A program made the translations under genes and the position numbers. From Marisimplicoccus sp964437815 (GTDB lineage Bacteria; Bacteroidota; Bacteroidia; Flavobacteriales; Flavobacteriaceae): a stretch of 9,314 nt of DNA. This document shows, one piece after another, positions 1 through 6,158 of this stretch. The stretch covers positions 1 to 9,314 of the forward strand of contig CAYTIE010000037.1 in assembly GCA_964437815.1 (NCBI GenBank), read 5' to 3'. The notes under the pieces were generated by a model. It had not been told where the DNA came from. It saw nothing but the letters and a program-made list of their open reading frames with translations, and ran no database searches. Each line of letters begins with the position of its first letter. Positions within the stretch are counted from its first letter, which is position 1.

Positions 1-1085
1 ATAGAAATAACATTTGTTGGAATATAAGCTGAAACATCTCCAGCTTGAGTTTCTATAATTGGTAATGCTGTTAATGACCCCCCTCCTTTAACTTTAGATT
101 TTAAGGCTTCTGGAAGATCATTCATTTCTTTTGCAATCTTATCATCTTCAACGACTTTTGCTGATCTTTCTAATAATCTAGAGTGAAGATAAAAGACATC
201 TCCAGGATAAGCTTCTCTTCCGGGGGGCCTTCTTAATAATAATGAAACCTCTCTGTATGCAACAGCCTGTTTAGATAAATCGTCATAAATTATTAAAGCA
301 GGCCTACCTGTATCCCTGAAATATTCGCCTATACAAGCTCCGGCAAATGGAGCATAAACTTGCATTGGAGCAGGATCAGATGCGTTTGCAGCTACTACAA
401 CTGTATAGGCTAAAGCACCTCTTTCTTCGAGTGTTTTTGTAATGGCAGCCACAGTAGATGCTTTTTGTCCAATAGCTACATAAATACAAAATACTGGAAT
501 CCCTGCATCATAAAATTCTTTTTGATTTAAAATTGTATCAATACAAACTGTTGTTTTTCCAGTTTGTCTGTCTCCTATTACCAATTCTCTTTGGCCTCTA
601 CCAATTGGAATCATTGCGTCAATTGATTTAATTCCTGTTTGTAATGGTTCATTAACTGGTTGTCGATATATTACACCCGGTGCCTTTCTCTCTATTGGCA
701 TTTCAAATAGCTTTCCTTTTATTGGACCTTTCCCGTCAATTGGGTTCCCTAAAGTATCAACTACTCTTCCTAGAATTCCTTCTCCAACTTTTATTGATGC
801 TATTTGTTTTGTTCTTTTTACTGTTTGACCTTCTTGTATCTCTCTTGATGAGCCAAATAAAACAACACCCACATGGTCTTCTTCTAGGTTTAAGACCATT
901 CCTTGAAGTCCATTTTCAAACGATACCAATTCCCCATACTCTGCATTGGAAAGCCCATATACTCTAGCAATTCCATCACCTACCTCTAGCACTGTTCCTA
1001 TTTCATCAAATTCTGAGTGGATATTTGCGGAATCTAATTGTTGTTTAAGTAAAGCTGAAATTTCAGCTGGTTTTATTTTTTGCAT
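1..1085 (-). CDS. atpA: F1F0 ATP synthase subunit alpha (3' part outside window)
   Basis: Alpha subunit of the F1 catalytic head; it alternates with beta subunits and carries the non-catalytic nucleotide sites. The frame is open from an ATG at 1085 to the window edge (361 complete codons of a usual ~500-525), so the protein is cut by the window, not broken. It begins MQKIKPAEIS, followed by the N-terminal beta-barrel with a GDGIARVYGL segment. The Walker A motif GDRQTGKT is at residues 171-178, close to its position in E. coli alpha, followed by a Walker B-like ALIIYDD and the GGGSLTALPIIETQAGD segment. The sequence stops at about YIPTNVIS, before the expected arginine-finger region, so that residue cannot be checked. 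It starts 10 bases after the atpH stop in the same operon. The leader is A-rich with no Shine-Dalgarno. Identity is clear. Confidence 0.98.
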   Translation of the reverse strand, partial: MQKIKPAEISALLKQQLDSANIHSEFDEIGTVLEVGDGIARVYGLSNAEYGELVSFENGLQGMVLNLEEDHVGVVLFGSSREIQEGQTVKRTKQIASIKVGEGILGRVVDTLGNPIDGKGPIKGKLFEMPIERKAPGVIYRQPVNEPLQTGIKSIDAMIPIGRGQRELVIGDRQTGKTTVCIDTILNQKEFYDAGIPVFCIYVAIGQKASTVAAITKTLEERGALAYTVVVAANASDPAPMQVYAPFAGACIGEYFRDTGRPALIIYDDLSKQAVAYREVSLLLRRPPGREAYPGDVFYLHSRLLERSAKVVEDDKIAKEMNDLPEALKSKVKGGGSLTALPIIETQAGDVSAYIPTNVIS

Positions 1086-1095
1086 TTTTTTGGTT

Positions 1096-1635
1096 TTAAT
1101 TATTTTGTGTAAGTTGTTTTTGCATTTTGTTTAATTTCTTCTTAGCGCTTGCATCAAATTGGGTATCGTCAAAATCAAGAACAAATCCTGCTATTATGGT
1201 TTTATCAATTTTTTTTGTTAAGTTGATTTCCCCTTTTTTAATTGATTCCAAATATTTAACAATTTGGTTTTCTAAATCTTTAGAAATTGGAACTGAAGAA
1301 GTTATCTTTGCTTGAATTATTCCTTTTCTTTTAGCATAAAGTTCATTAAAACTATTCGAAATATTTTCTAGCTCATCTAGCCTATTATTCATTGTAAGAA
1401 GGTTAACGAAATTAATTAAATTAGGGTGCTGATTTCCAAGAATTTTTATTATTAATTTCCCTTTATCGTCTTTTGAAATAGTAGGATTTAACAAATACTC
1501 TGATAATTGATTAGAATTATTAAGTATGTCTTTAAGGCTGTTAATTTCAGAATAAGTTTCTTCAAGCAGATTGCTCTCTATTGCAGAGGCAATTAAAGCT
1601 TTTGCATAACGTTTTGATGCTGTTTTTGAATACAT
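1096..1635 (-). CDS. atpH: F1F0 ATP synthase subunit delta
   Basis: Delta subunit (OSCP homologue), which sits on top of F1 and ties it to the peripheral stalk b subunits. At 179 aa it matches the family length of about 175-180. The N-terminal domain starts with the family pattern ...SKRYAKALI (residues about 8-16) and is predicted all-helical to about residue 105. The C-terminal domain carries a recognisable but slightly divergent version of the delta signature: IIAGFVLDFDD then FDASAKKKL (residues about 148-168), where most homologues have IGGF and IDASV. The gene starts only 2 bases after the atpF stop and ends 10 bases before atpA, so tight co-translation is expected. The ATG at 1635 is chosen because the conserved RYAKAL helix begins shortly after it. 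Confidence 0.95.
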   Translation of the reverse strand: MYSKTASKRYAKALIASAIESNLLEETYSEINSLKDILNNSNQLSEYLLNPTISKDDKGKLIIKILGNQHPNLINFVNLLTMNNRLDELENISNSFNELYAKRKGIIQAKITSSVPISKDLENQIVKYLESIKKGEINLTKKIDKTIIAGFVLDFDDTQFDASAKKKLNKMQKQLTQNN

Positions 1636-1637
1636 TA

Positions 1638-2138
1638 TTAATTATTACTTTGATCTTCTATAAGTTTGGCTATATAGTCTTCGTGGTTATTGTTTTTATC
1701 CATTTCCTTATCAATAACTTTACTTGCAATATCAACTGATAAACTTGCTACTTGATTTTTTATTTCATTCATAGCGGCTCTTTTTTCATTATCTATTGAT
1801 TGTTTTGCTTGATTAATAATCTTCTCAGCTTCTACTTTTGCATCTGCTTTAGCTTTTTCAATGATTTCTTTACCAGATTTTTTAGATTGGTTAAGCATTG
1901 CATCACTCTCAGCTCTAGCTTCTTGAAGTATCTTTTTATTTTCAGTCTGAAGAGTCTCCATTTCTTTTTGTGCTTCTTTTGCAGAATTCAAAGAGTCAAT
2001 AATAGTCTTCTCTCTTTCATTAACTGCATCTAGTATTGGCTTCCAGGCAAATTTTCTTAGAAAGAAAATCAATCCGACAAATAGTATTAGCTGCCAAAAA
2101 AACAAGCCTGAAGAAAACTCATTGATTAATTTTTCCAT
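1638..2138 (-). CDS. atpF: F0 ATP synthase subunit b
   Basis: Subunit b of the F0 sector, forming the peripheral stalk that stops F1 rotating with the rotor. At 166 aa it matches the usual 156-170. Residues about 8-30 (SGLFFWQLILFVGLIFFLRK) are the single N-terminal membrane helix, followed by the conserved FAWKPILDAVNERE. Residues about 40-150 are a long, highly charged Ala/Lys/Glu-rich coiled coil, including an EARAESD stretch and the SLSVDIASKVIDKEM region typical of b near the delta-binding end. Only one b-type gene is seen between atpE and atpH, so a homodimer is inferred. It lies 15 bases after atpE. Confidence 0.96.
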   Translation of the reverse strand: MEKLINEFSSGLFFWQLILFVGLIFFLRKFAWKPILDAVNEREKTIIDSLNSAKEAQKEMETLQTENKKILQEARAESDAMLNQSKKSGKEIIEKAKADAKVEAEKIINQAKQSIDNEKRAAMNEIKNQVASLSVDIASKVIDKEMDKNNNHEDYIAKLIEDQSNN

Positions 2139-2153
2139 AGGGTTTGTTTGTCT

Positions 2154-2348
2154 TTAGTTAACAGCAAATAAGGCAGCAAAGGCAATTCCTTCTACTAGTG
2201 CTGCAAGAATAATTGCAGCAACAAGTATTGTGTTAGACGCATCTGGTTGTCTTCCAATTGCCTCCATTGCACCTCTACCTATTCCTCCAATTCCTAGTCC
2301 GACTCCAATGATTGCGAGTCCTGCTCCGATAATTTTTGGTATTTCCAT
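2154..2348 (-). CDS. atpE: F0 ATP synthase subunit c (proton-type rotor ring)
   Basis: Proteolipid subunit c, whose oligomeric ring carries ions through the membrane and turns the central stalk. The 64 aa form a helical hairpin. Helix 1 carries a GxGxGxG packing motif (G15, G17, G19, G21); the polar loop is the diagnostic RQPDA (residues 33-37); helix 2 holds the essential carboxylate E53 in AALVEGIAF. The residue after E53 is glycine, and the helix-1 position that is glutamine in sodium-driven rings (I. tartaricus Q32 by alignment) is I20, so sodium ligands are absent and proton coupling is inferred. It is preceded by a 29-base A/T-rich spacer after atpB. Confidence 0.97.
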   Translation of the reverse strand: MEIPKIIGAGLAIIGVGLGIGGIGRGAMEAIGRQPDASNTILVAAIILAALVEGIAFAALFAVN

Positions 2349-2377
2349 TTTTTATTTATTTTAAGTTATACATTAAT

Positions 2378-3451
2378 TTAGTGATCGTCTTGTTGAATTG
2401 CAAATCCAAAATATAAAGCAGATAGTAACGTAAAAATATACGCTTGTAACAATGCTACTAAAAGCTCAATAATAGACACAAAAAAAACAAGAACTAGTGA
2501 TAAGCCTGATCCTACTAGGTTTTTAAAAATAAAAATTAATCCAATCAAGCTATATAGTAAAATATGTCCCGCCAAAATATTTGCATACAATCGAAGCATT
2601 AAAGTAAAGGGTTTTATAAAAATTCCTAATAATTCGATTGGAGCAATAATTGGCTTAAGGATTACTGGTACTCCAGGCATCCAAAAAATATGTTTCCAAT
2701 ATGTTTTGTTTGCAGTTATGTTAGTAATTAAAAAGGTTATTAAGGCTAAGCAAAATGTTACTGCAATATTTCCCGTTACATTAACTCCAAGAGGAGTAAG
2801 TCCTAATAAGTTAAGAAACCACACAAAAAAGAATAGCGTAAGAAGAAAGCTCATATACTTTTTATACTTTTCTTTTCCAATACTTGGGATAGCTATTTCA
2901 TCTCTTATATATATGACTATAGGCTCAAAAAACCTTCCAATTCCTGTCGCAATCTTATTATTCTTATTATATGATTTTGCGAGAGACACAAATAACCAAA
3001 TCATTAATAAGGAAACAATAATAATAGTAAAAACACTTTTTGTAATCGAAAGATCAAGGGGTTTTGAGTTAACTACATTTCCCTTTGCGTCATATGTAAT
3101 TAATCCTTCCGAATTGGTCTCATAAATTTTACCGTGGTAAAGTTTATAATATTTGTCTCCTGCTTCAACAACCTTTTTACCATGCTCAAGTTTTGATGAA
3201 AGGAAAACTTTTATTCCATTGTCAACCAAAATAACTGGAAGAGGAAAATCTATATAAATTTTTTCTCCTGTTACTTTATCTTCTGTTGAAAAAAGTGCAA
3301 AATCATGAGAATCCTGAACGTGATGGTTTATGTATTCGGTAATTTCTTCCTGCAGAGACTGTTCTTTCTTTTCCTCTTCTACTGCATAGCTATAATTTGA
3401 AAATAATGCTATAAAAAGTGCTAAAGATACTGTCTTAATTTTTTTTATCAT
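2378..3451 (-). CDS. atpB: F0 ATP synthase subunit a, long form with signal peptide
   Basis: Subunit a forms the two proton half-channels next to the c ring. At 357 aa it is about 85 residues longer than the E. coli protein because of an N-terminal extension. Residues 1-23 look like a cleavable signal peptide (KK, hydrophobic core, likely cut after SYA), followed by a soluble ~110-residue segment before the first core membrane helix (about 138-158). Conserved channel residues are present: the stator arginine R287 in LMLRLYANILAGH, N291, and Q336 in LLQAYIF. H296 lies at the position of E. coli E219 and E329 at that of E. coli H245, a paired swap also known from mitochondrial subunit a. The ATG at 3451 gives a good signal peptide. 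The 89-base upstream spacer holds a promoter-like box and a hairpin. Confidence 0.96.
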   Translation of the reverse strand: MIKKIKTVSLALFIALFSNYSYAVEEEKKEQSLQEEITEYINHHVQDSHDFALFSTEDKVTGEKIYIDFPLPVILVDNGIKVFLSSKLEHGKKVVEAGDKYYKLYHGKIYETNSEGLITYDAKGNVVNSKPLDLSITKSVFTIIIVSLLMIWLFVSLAKSYNKNNKIATGIGRFFEPIVIYIRDEIAIPSIGKEKYKKYMSFLLTLFFFVWFLNLLGLTPLGVNVTGNIAVTFCLALITFLITNITANKTYWKHIFWMPGVPVILKPIIAPIELLGIFIKPFTLMLRLYANILAGHILLYSLIGLIFIFKNLVGSGLSLVLVFFVSIIELLVALLQAYIFTLLSALYFGFAIQQDDH

Positions 3452-3452
3452 G

Positions 3453-3472
3453 CTTAAACTTCGCAGGTTAAG
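3453..3472 (-). promoter_or_regulatory. Hairpin just upstream of the atpB start codon
   Basis: In the minus-strand transcript these 20 bases can fold as CUUAA/UUAAG (5 pairs), one C-U mismatch, then CU/AG closed by a GCGA loop, which fits the GNRA tetraloop rule. It ends one base before the atpB ATG, so it would occupy the ribosome docking region. The fold is seen by eye; any role in translation control is inference, and the stem is only moderately stable. Confidence 0.35.
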
Positions 3473-3482
3473 TTTTGCGCGA

Positions 3483-3490
3483 CAAATGTA
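3483..3490 (-). promoter_or_regulatory. Bacteroidota-type -7 box upstream of atpB
   Basis: Read on the minus strand this is TACATTTG, an exact match to the Bacteroidota -7 consensus TAnnTTTG. Transcription would start around 3477 and give a leader of about 26 bases before the atpB ATG at 3451. No good -33 TTTG lies 17-21 bases upstream; the nearest (3526-3529) is too far. It would be an internal promoter separating atpBEFHA from bactofilin-atpZ. The call rests on one half of a consensus. Confidence 0.4.
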
Positions 3491-3540
3491 AGATATAAAA
3501 AGAAATTTTTAAAATGATTTTAGCTCAAAATATCAAAAAG

Positions 3541-3744
3541 TTATTTAAGATTTTTTGTTTGAAATAATATAAGCCAAATAATTACGAGAATAGCTGCAAT
3601 TGATAATAATAGAGTATAAACCTCAAGCCCCCATAAAGCAATCCTATCTAGGTAAAATCCTATTTTCAAAAAAACGTACATTATAATAGCTATTTCAAAG
3701 GCTAAACCAGAAAAAACTAACCAAGATCTAGGCTGTTTTTTCAC
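3541..3744 (-). CDS. atpZ: AtpZ/AtpI-family ATP synthase accessory membrane protein
   Basis: A 67-aa protein with two membrane helices (about residues 8-32 and 42-62). The first runs into GFYLD, the glycine/aspartate pattern seen at the end of helix 1 in the AtpZ family. Members usually sit just upstream of atp operons and are linked to c-ring assembly or Mg2+ handling; the role in this phylum is not established. The start is a GTG at 3744 inside the end of the bactofilin gene, giving a 17-base overlap and likely translational coupling; MKKQPRSW then begins a normal family N terminus. Flavobacterial operons that I recall often carry a second small membrane gene (DUF6168) between this gene and atpB; here there are only 89 non-coding bases. 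Confidence 0.82.
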   Translation of the reverse strand: MKKQPRSWLVFSGLAFEIAIIMYVFLKIGFYLDRIALWGLEVYTLLLSIAAILVIIWLILFQTKNLK

Positions 3745-4126
3745 GTGAATCAGAGAAGTTAGTGATTTTTTTCAGTCCCCCTGATTCCTTTTGTTCTTTC
3801 ATTGAAGATTTTGCGTTGAAAATTGCTCCAGACTCTACTATTAACTTTGAGACAGTAACATTACCTTCAACCGATCCTGTAGAACCAATGGATAATAGAT
3901 CCTTAACTTTGATTGTTCCAGTAAATTTACCTTCTATATCTGCTGAGTTAGAGACTATCGTGCCTTGAATAACGCCATTCTTACCAATTACAACTTTTCC
4001 TTTCGTTTCAATGGAGCCCTCAAAACTTCCATCAATTCTAAAGTCTAATTCAGAAACAAAGTTTCCTACAAAAGACGTATTCTTTTCTATTGTATTACAG
4101 CTAGCTGATAAATCAAAATTTTTCAT
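3728..4126 (-). CDS. Bactofilin (polymer-forming cytoskeletal protein)
   Basis: Bactofilins form nucleotide-free filaments at the membrane and act in cell shape, envelope synthesis and protein positioning. This 132-aa protein has a short N-terminal tail, a core beta-helix domain (about residues 18-107) of regular turns such as GSFEGSIETKGKVVIG, NGVIQGTIVSNSADIEG and GSVEGNVTVSKLIVESG, and a charged C-terminal tail. The repeating G-x-hydrophobic-x-G pattern is the family hallmark. It is the first gene of the run that leads into the ATP synthase operon and overlaps atpZ by 17 bases; bactofilin next to atp genes is common in Bacteroidota, but I know of no proven mechanistic link. The ATG at 4126 faces the divergent ferredoxin gene. 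Confidence 0.88.
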   Translation of the reverse strand: MKNFDLSASCNTIEKNTSFVGNFVSELDFRIDGSFEGSIETKGKVVIGKNGVIQGTIVSNSADIEGKFTGTIKVKDLLSIGSTGSVEGNVTVSKLIVESGAIFNAKSSMKEQKESGGLKKITNFSDSREKTA

Positions 4127-4214
4127 CTTATTATAAATCAGGGCGGTAAATTTACAATAATATTTTTAATTAATAGATAATTCTATTAATATTGCCCATA
4201 AAATCAATGTGAAT
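4127..4214. promoter_or_regulatory. Divergent intergenic region with an 8-bp inverted repeat
   Basis: This spacer must hold the promoters of both the bactofilin (minus) and the ferredoxin (plus). It contains a perfect inverted repeat, ATTAATAG (4169-4176), six bases, CTATTAAT (4183-4190). Its right arm overlaps a plus-strand TAATATTG (4187-4194), one mismatch from TAnnTTTG and about 20 bases before the ferredoxin ATG. On the minus strand the closest boxes are TAAATTTA and TATTATTG, each one mismatch off. The repeat could be an operator or a chance product of A/T richness. Promoter positions are tentative. Confidence 0.35.
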
Positions 4215-4496
4215 ATGGCTAAAACAGTTAAAATAACCTGTGATAACGTAGACTATAATTTAGAAACCTCTAAAGACATAACACTTTTAGAATTAGCTCT
4301 AGAGAATGATATTGATGCTCCTTATTCATGTCAAGGGGGTATTTGCAGTACCTGTCTTGCAAGAATTATTAAAGGATCTGTAAAAATGGATAATAACCAA
4401 ATATTGACTGATGATGATGTTGACGATGGCCTTATACTAACTTGTCAATCTAGAATAACTTCAAGCCATATTGAAATTAGCTATGATGATATCTAG
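4215..4496 (+). CDS. [2Fe-2S] plant-type ferredoxin, stand-alone
   Basis: A small soluble electron carrier. From the ATG at 4215 (MAKTVKITCDN) it has 93 aa with the plant-type cluster motif C-x4-C-x2-C...C: C39, C44 and C47 in YSCQGGICSTC, and C77 in LTCQ, 29 residues further on. The strongly acidic stretch before C77 (DDDVDDG) is typical of such ferredoxins. The sequence resembles the C-terminal ferredoxin domain of PaaE/Hcr-type reductases, but no flavin or NAD domain is attached, so its redox partner is unknown. An in-frame GTG at 4209 would add two residues; the ATG is preferred because it is the stronger start codon. The 3' end overlaps the convergent glycosyltransferase gene by 20 bases. 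Confidence 0.88.
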   Translation: MAKTVKITCDNVDYNLETSKDITLLELALENDIDAPYSCQGGICSTCLARIIKGSVKMDNNQILTDDDVDDGLILTCQSRITSSHIEISYDDI

Positions 4497-5535
4497 CAGG
4501 GTCTAGAATTTCTAATGTTTTTTCTATCACAGTTTTGGGATCTAAAGATCTGAATGCATATTCATAATTTTTTGGGATTCTGTTTCCAAAAATTGATGTG
4601 GGAATTTCTGGATAACTGTTTCGATCTAGGGTTAAAGAATTTTCAATAGGCTGATCAAAAGGTTTAAATCCACAAAACGGGTGAGTAAGACCCCATAAAC
4701 TTAGAACAGGTATTCCACAATTAGCTGCAATATGTCCATTAGCTGAATCCATAGAAATCATAACATCTAGATAATGCATAATATTAATTTGTTCTACAAG
4801 ACTATATTTTCTAGACATGTCCATTACATTACTATAGGCATTTTTCCAAATTCTTAATTGTTCAAGATTATCTCCTCCTCCTCCAAAAAGCAGAACAAAA
4901 TTATCCTTTTGTAAATATGCTATTACTTTTTGCATATGATCTAATGGATAAGTTTTTCCCTCGTTAGAAGCAAAAGGCGCAATTCCAATTATCTTTTTAT
5001 TTACTTCTACTATCTCCTTTAAAGAAGGATTAGTTAAAAGCGGCTTGTTAGGATACTCATGGTTATTTAAGTCAATCGGAAAACCTAGTTTTCTAAAGAC
5101 CTCACAATATCTAAAATGGATGGGTGTTAAAGGTTGAAAAACTTTATTTCTTTTTCTAATTAGTTTTTTTCTTTCCCTCCTACCTTTATTAATTGATGAT
5201 ACTTTATAAAAACTGATTCTAAACAAAAAGTTTAAAACAAAAGTCCTTATAACGCCATGGAGATCTGCAATAGCAATAATTCGTTGTTTTTTAAGCTCTT
5301 TATATAACATGAACAGTCCTTTGAATCCTTTATGTTTGTATTTAAAGTCAACTCCTTTAAATATTATATTCGGAAACTCCTCAAAAAGAGGTTGTACAAA
5401 ATCGCGCGAAACAAAAATTATTTTTTGGTCTGGATATGTTTGATAAAATGATCTCAAAACGGGAACTATCATTGCAATATCACCAAAAGAAGAAAACCTA
5501 TAAATAAGTAGCGATTTATGCCTCTTCTTCGTCAT
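4477..5535 (-). CDS. Glycosyltransferase family 9 (heptosyltransferase-like)
   Basis: A GT-B glycosyltransferase of the ADP-heptose:LPS heptosyltransferase family, expected to add a sugar to lipopolysaccharide core or a related surface glycan at the cytoplasmic face of the inner membrane. At 352 aa it is full length. The N-terminal domain opens with YRFSSFGDIAMIVPVL, in which D19 aligns with the catalytic Asp13 of E. coli WaaC, followed by a Rossmann-like half (KIIFVSRD, DLHGVIRT at about 91-98). The C-terminal domain has IIGIAPFAS (about 182-190), LLFGGGGDNLEQ (about 215-226) and the nucleotide-sugar site MDSANGHIAANCGIPVLSLWG (262-282, D263 and H268). The donor and acceptor cannot be read from sequence. 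Its ATG overlaps the end of DUF4254 by 20 bases. The 3' end overlaps the ferredoxin tail to tail. Confidence 0.9.
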   Translation of the reverse strand: MTKKRHKSLLIYRFSSFGDIAMIVPVLRSFYQTYPDQKIIFVSRDFVQPLFEEFPNIIFKGVDFKYKHKGFKGLFMLYKELKKQRIIAIADLHGVIRTFVLNFLFRISFYKVSSINKGRRERKKLIRKRNKVFQPLTPIHFRYCEVFRKLGFPIDLNNHEYPNKPLLTNPSLKEIVEVNKKIIGIAPFASNEGKTYPLDHMQKVIAYLQKDNFVLLFGGGGDNLEQLRIWKNAYSNVMDMSRKYSLVEQINIMHYLDVMISMDSANGHIAANCGIPVLSLWGLTHPFCGFKPFDQPIENSLTLDRNSYPEIPTSIFGNRIPKNYEYAFRSLDPKTVIEKTLEILDPARYHHS

Positions 5536-6145
5536 TTTTTTTATATAAAATAGGATTTAAAGATTCGTCATTATACATCTTCATCTGTTTATATACTTTC
5601 ATTTTTTTGTCTCCTGTTGAAATATCATGCAGAAGTACATCTATAGCCTCTCCCAAATCCTTCTTTTGTTCAAGTAAGATGTTTAATTTCGTTTTACATG
5701 AGTTTTTATGTTCCTCGCCTGCACCTTCTCTCTTATACTCTTCATCCATATGATATATTTTTAGGACCAAAATAGATAGTCTATCTAAAGCCCACGCAGG
5801 GCTTTCAGAGTTTATTGATGCATTCTCCTTAGGAACAACTTTTGAGTATTTGTTTAAAAAATATGAATCAATGAATTCTACCATTTCTGTCCTGTCTTGA
5901 TTTGATTTGTCAATCTTTCTTTTAATATCCATTCCCTTCTCTGGATTTATCTTCGGATCTCTAATTATATCTTCATAGTGCCACTGGACAGTATCAATCC
6001 AATTTTTTTTATACAAAAGATGTGATAATGAAGTGTCTGGATAAGGATTATTAATCGGTTGGTTAATATCATCATACTTATGGTAATCATCTACTGATTG
6101 TTGAAAAATTTCAAGAGCTGTATTGCTGATTTTATTATCGCCCAT
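5516..6145 (-). CDS. DUF4254 family protein
   Basis: A 209-aa predicted all-helical soluble protein with no signal peptide or membrane segment. Recognised as DUF4254 from its overall pattern, including the N-terminal YPDTSLSHLLYKKNWIDTVQWHYED (about 35-59), an INPEKG...KRKIDKSNQDRTEMVEFID stretch (about 66-93) and the core SPAWALDRLSILVLKIYHM (about 115-133). No catalytic motif is recognisable and no function is known to me. The family is often found beside GT9 glycosyltransferases in Bacteroidota, and here the two genes overlap by 20 bases, so a linked role in glycan transfer or its regulation is plausible but unproven. It follows DUF6427 after 13 bases. The C-terminal tail is very acidic (DEEEA). 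Confidence 0.82.
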   Translation of the reverse strand: MGDNKISNTALEIFQQSVDDYHKYDDINQPINNPYPDTSLSHLLYKKNWIDTVQWHYEDIIRDPKINPEKGMDIKRKIDKSNQDRTEMVEFIDSYFLNKYSKVVPKENASINSESPAWALDRLSILVLKIYHMDEEYKREGAGEEHKNSCKTKLNILLEQKKDLGEAIDVLLHDISTGDKKMKVYKQMKMYNDESLNPILYKKNDEEEA

Positions 6146-6158
6146 AGTTTATACTATT

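Noticed and set aside
680..1315. Plus-strand open frames of 62-95 codons opposite atpA and atpH
   Set aside because: They lie entirely antisense to clearly conserved ATP synthase genes, have low-complexity Leu/Phe/Ser composition, and match no family.
1800..2033. Plus-strand 77-codon frame rich in Phe and Cys opposite atpF
   Set aside because: It is the shadow of the Lys/Glu-rich coiled coil of subunit b read in reverse.
2706..3125. Plus-strand 139-codon open frame opposite atpB
   Set aside because: Antisense to conserved subunit a; the translation shows no domain and the frame is open through A/T-rich composition.
3762..3968. Plus-strand 68-codon frame opposite the bactofilin
   Set aside because: Antisense to regular beta-helix repeats of the bactofilin; no independent support.
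4492..4507. TCTAG-6 bases-CTAGA inverted repeat at the ferredoxin stop, a possible terminator
   Set aside because: The stem is only 5 pairs and A/T-rich, no T-run follows immediately, and it sits in coding sequence of the convergent gene; too weak to call.
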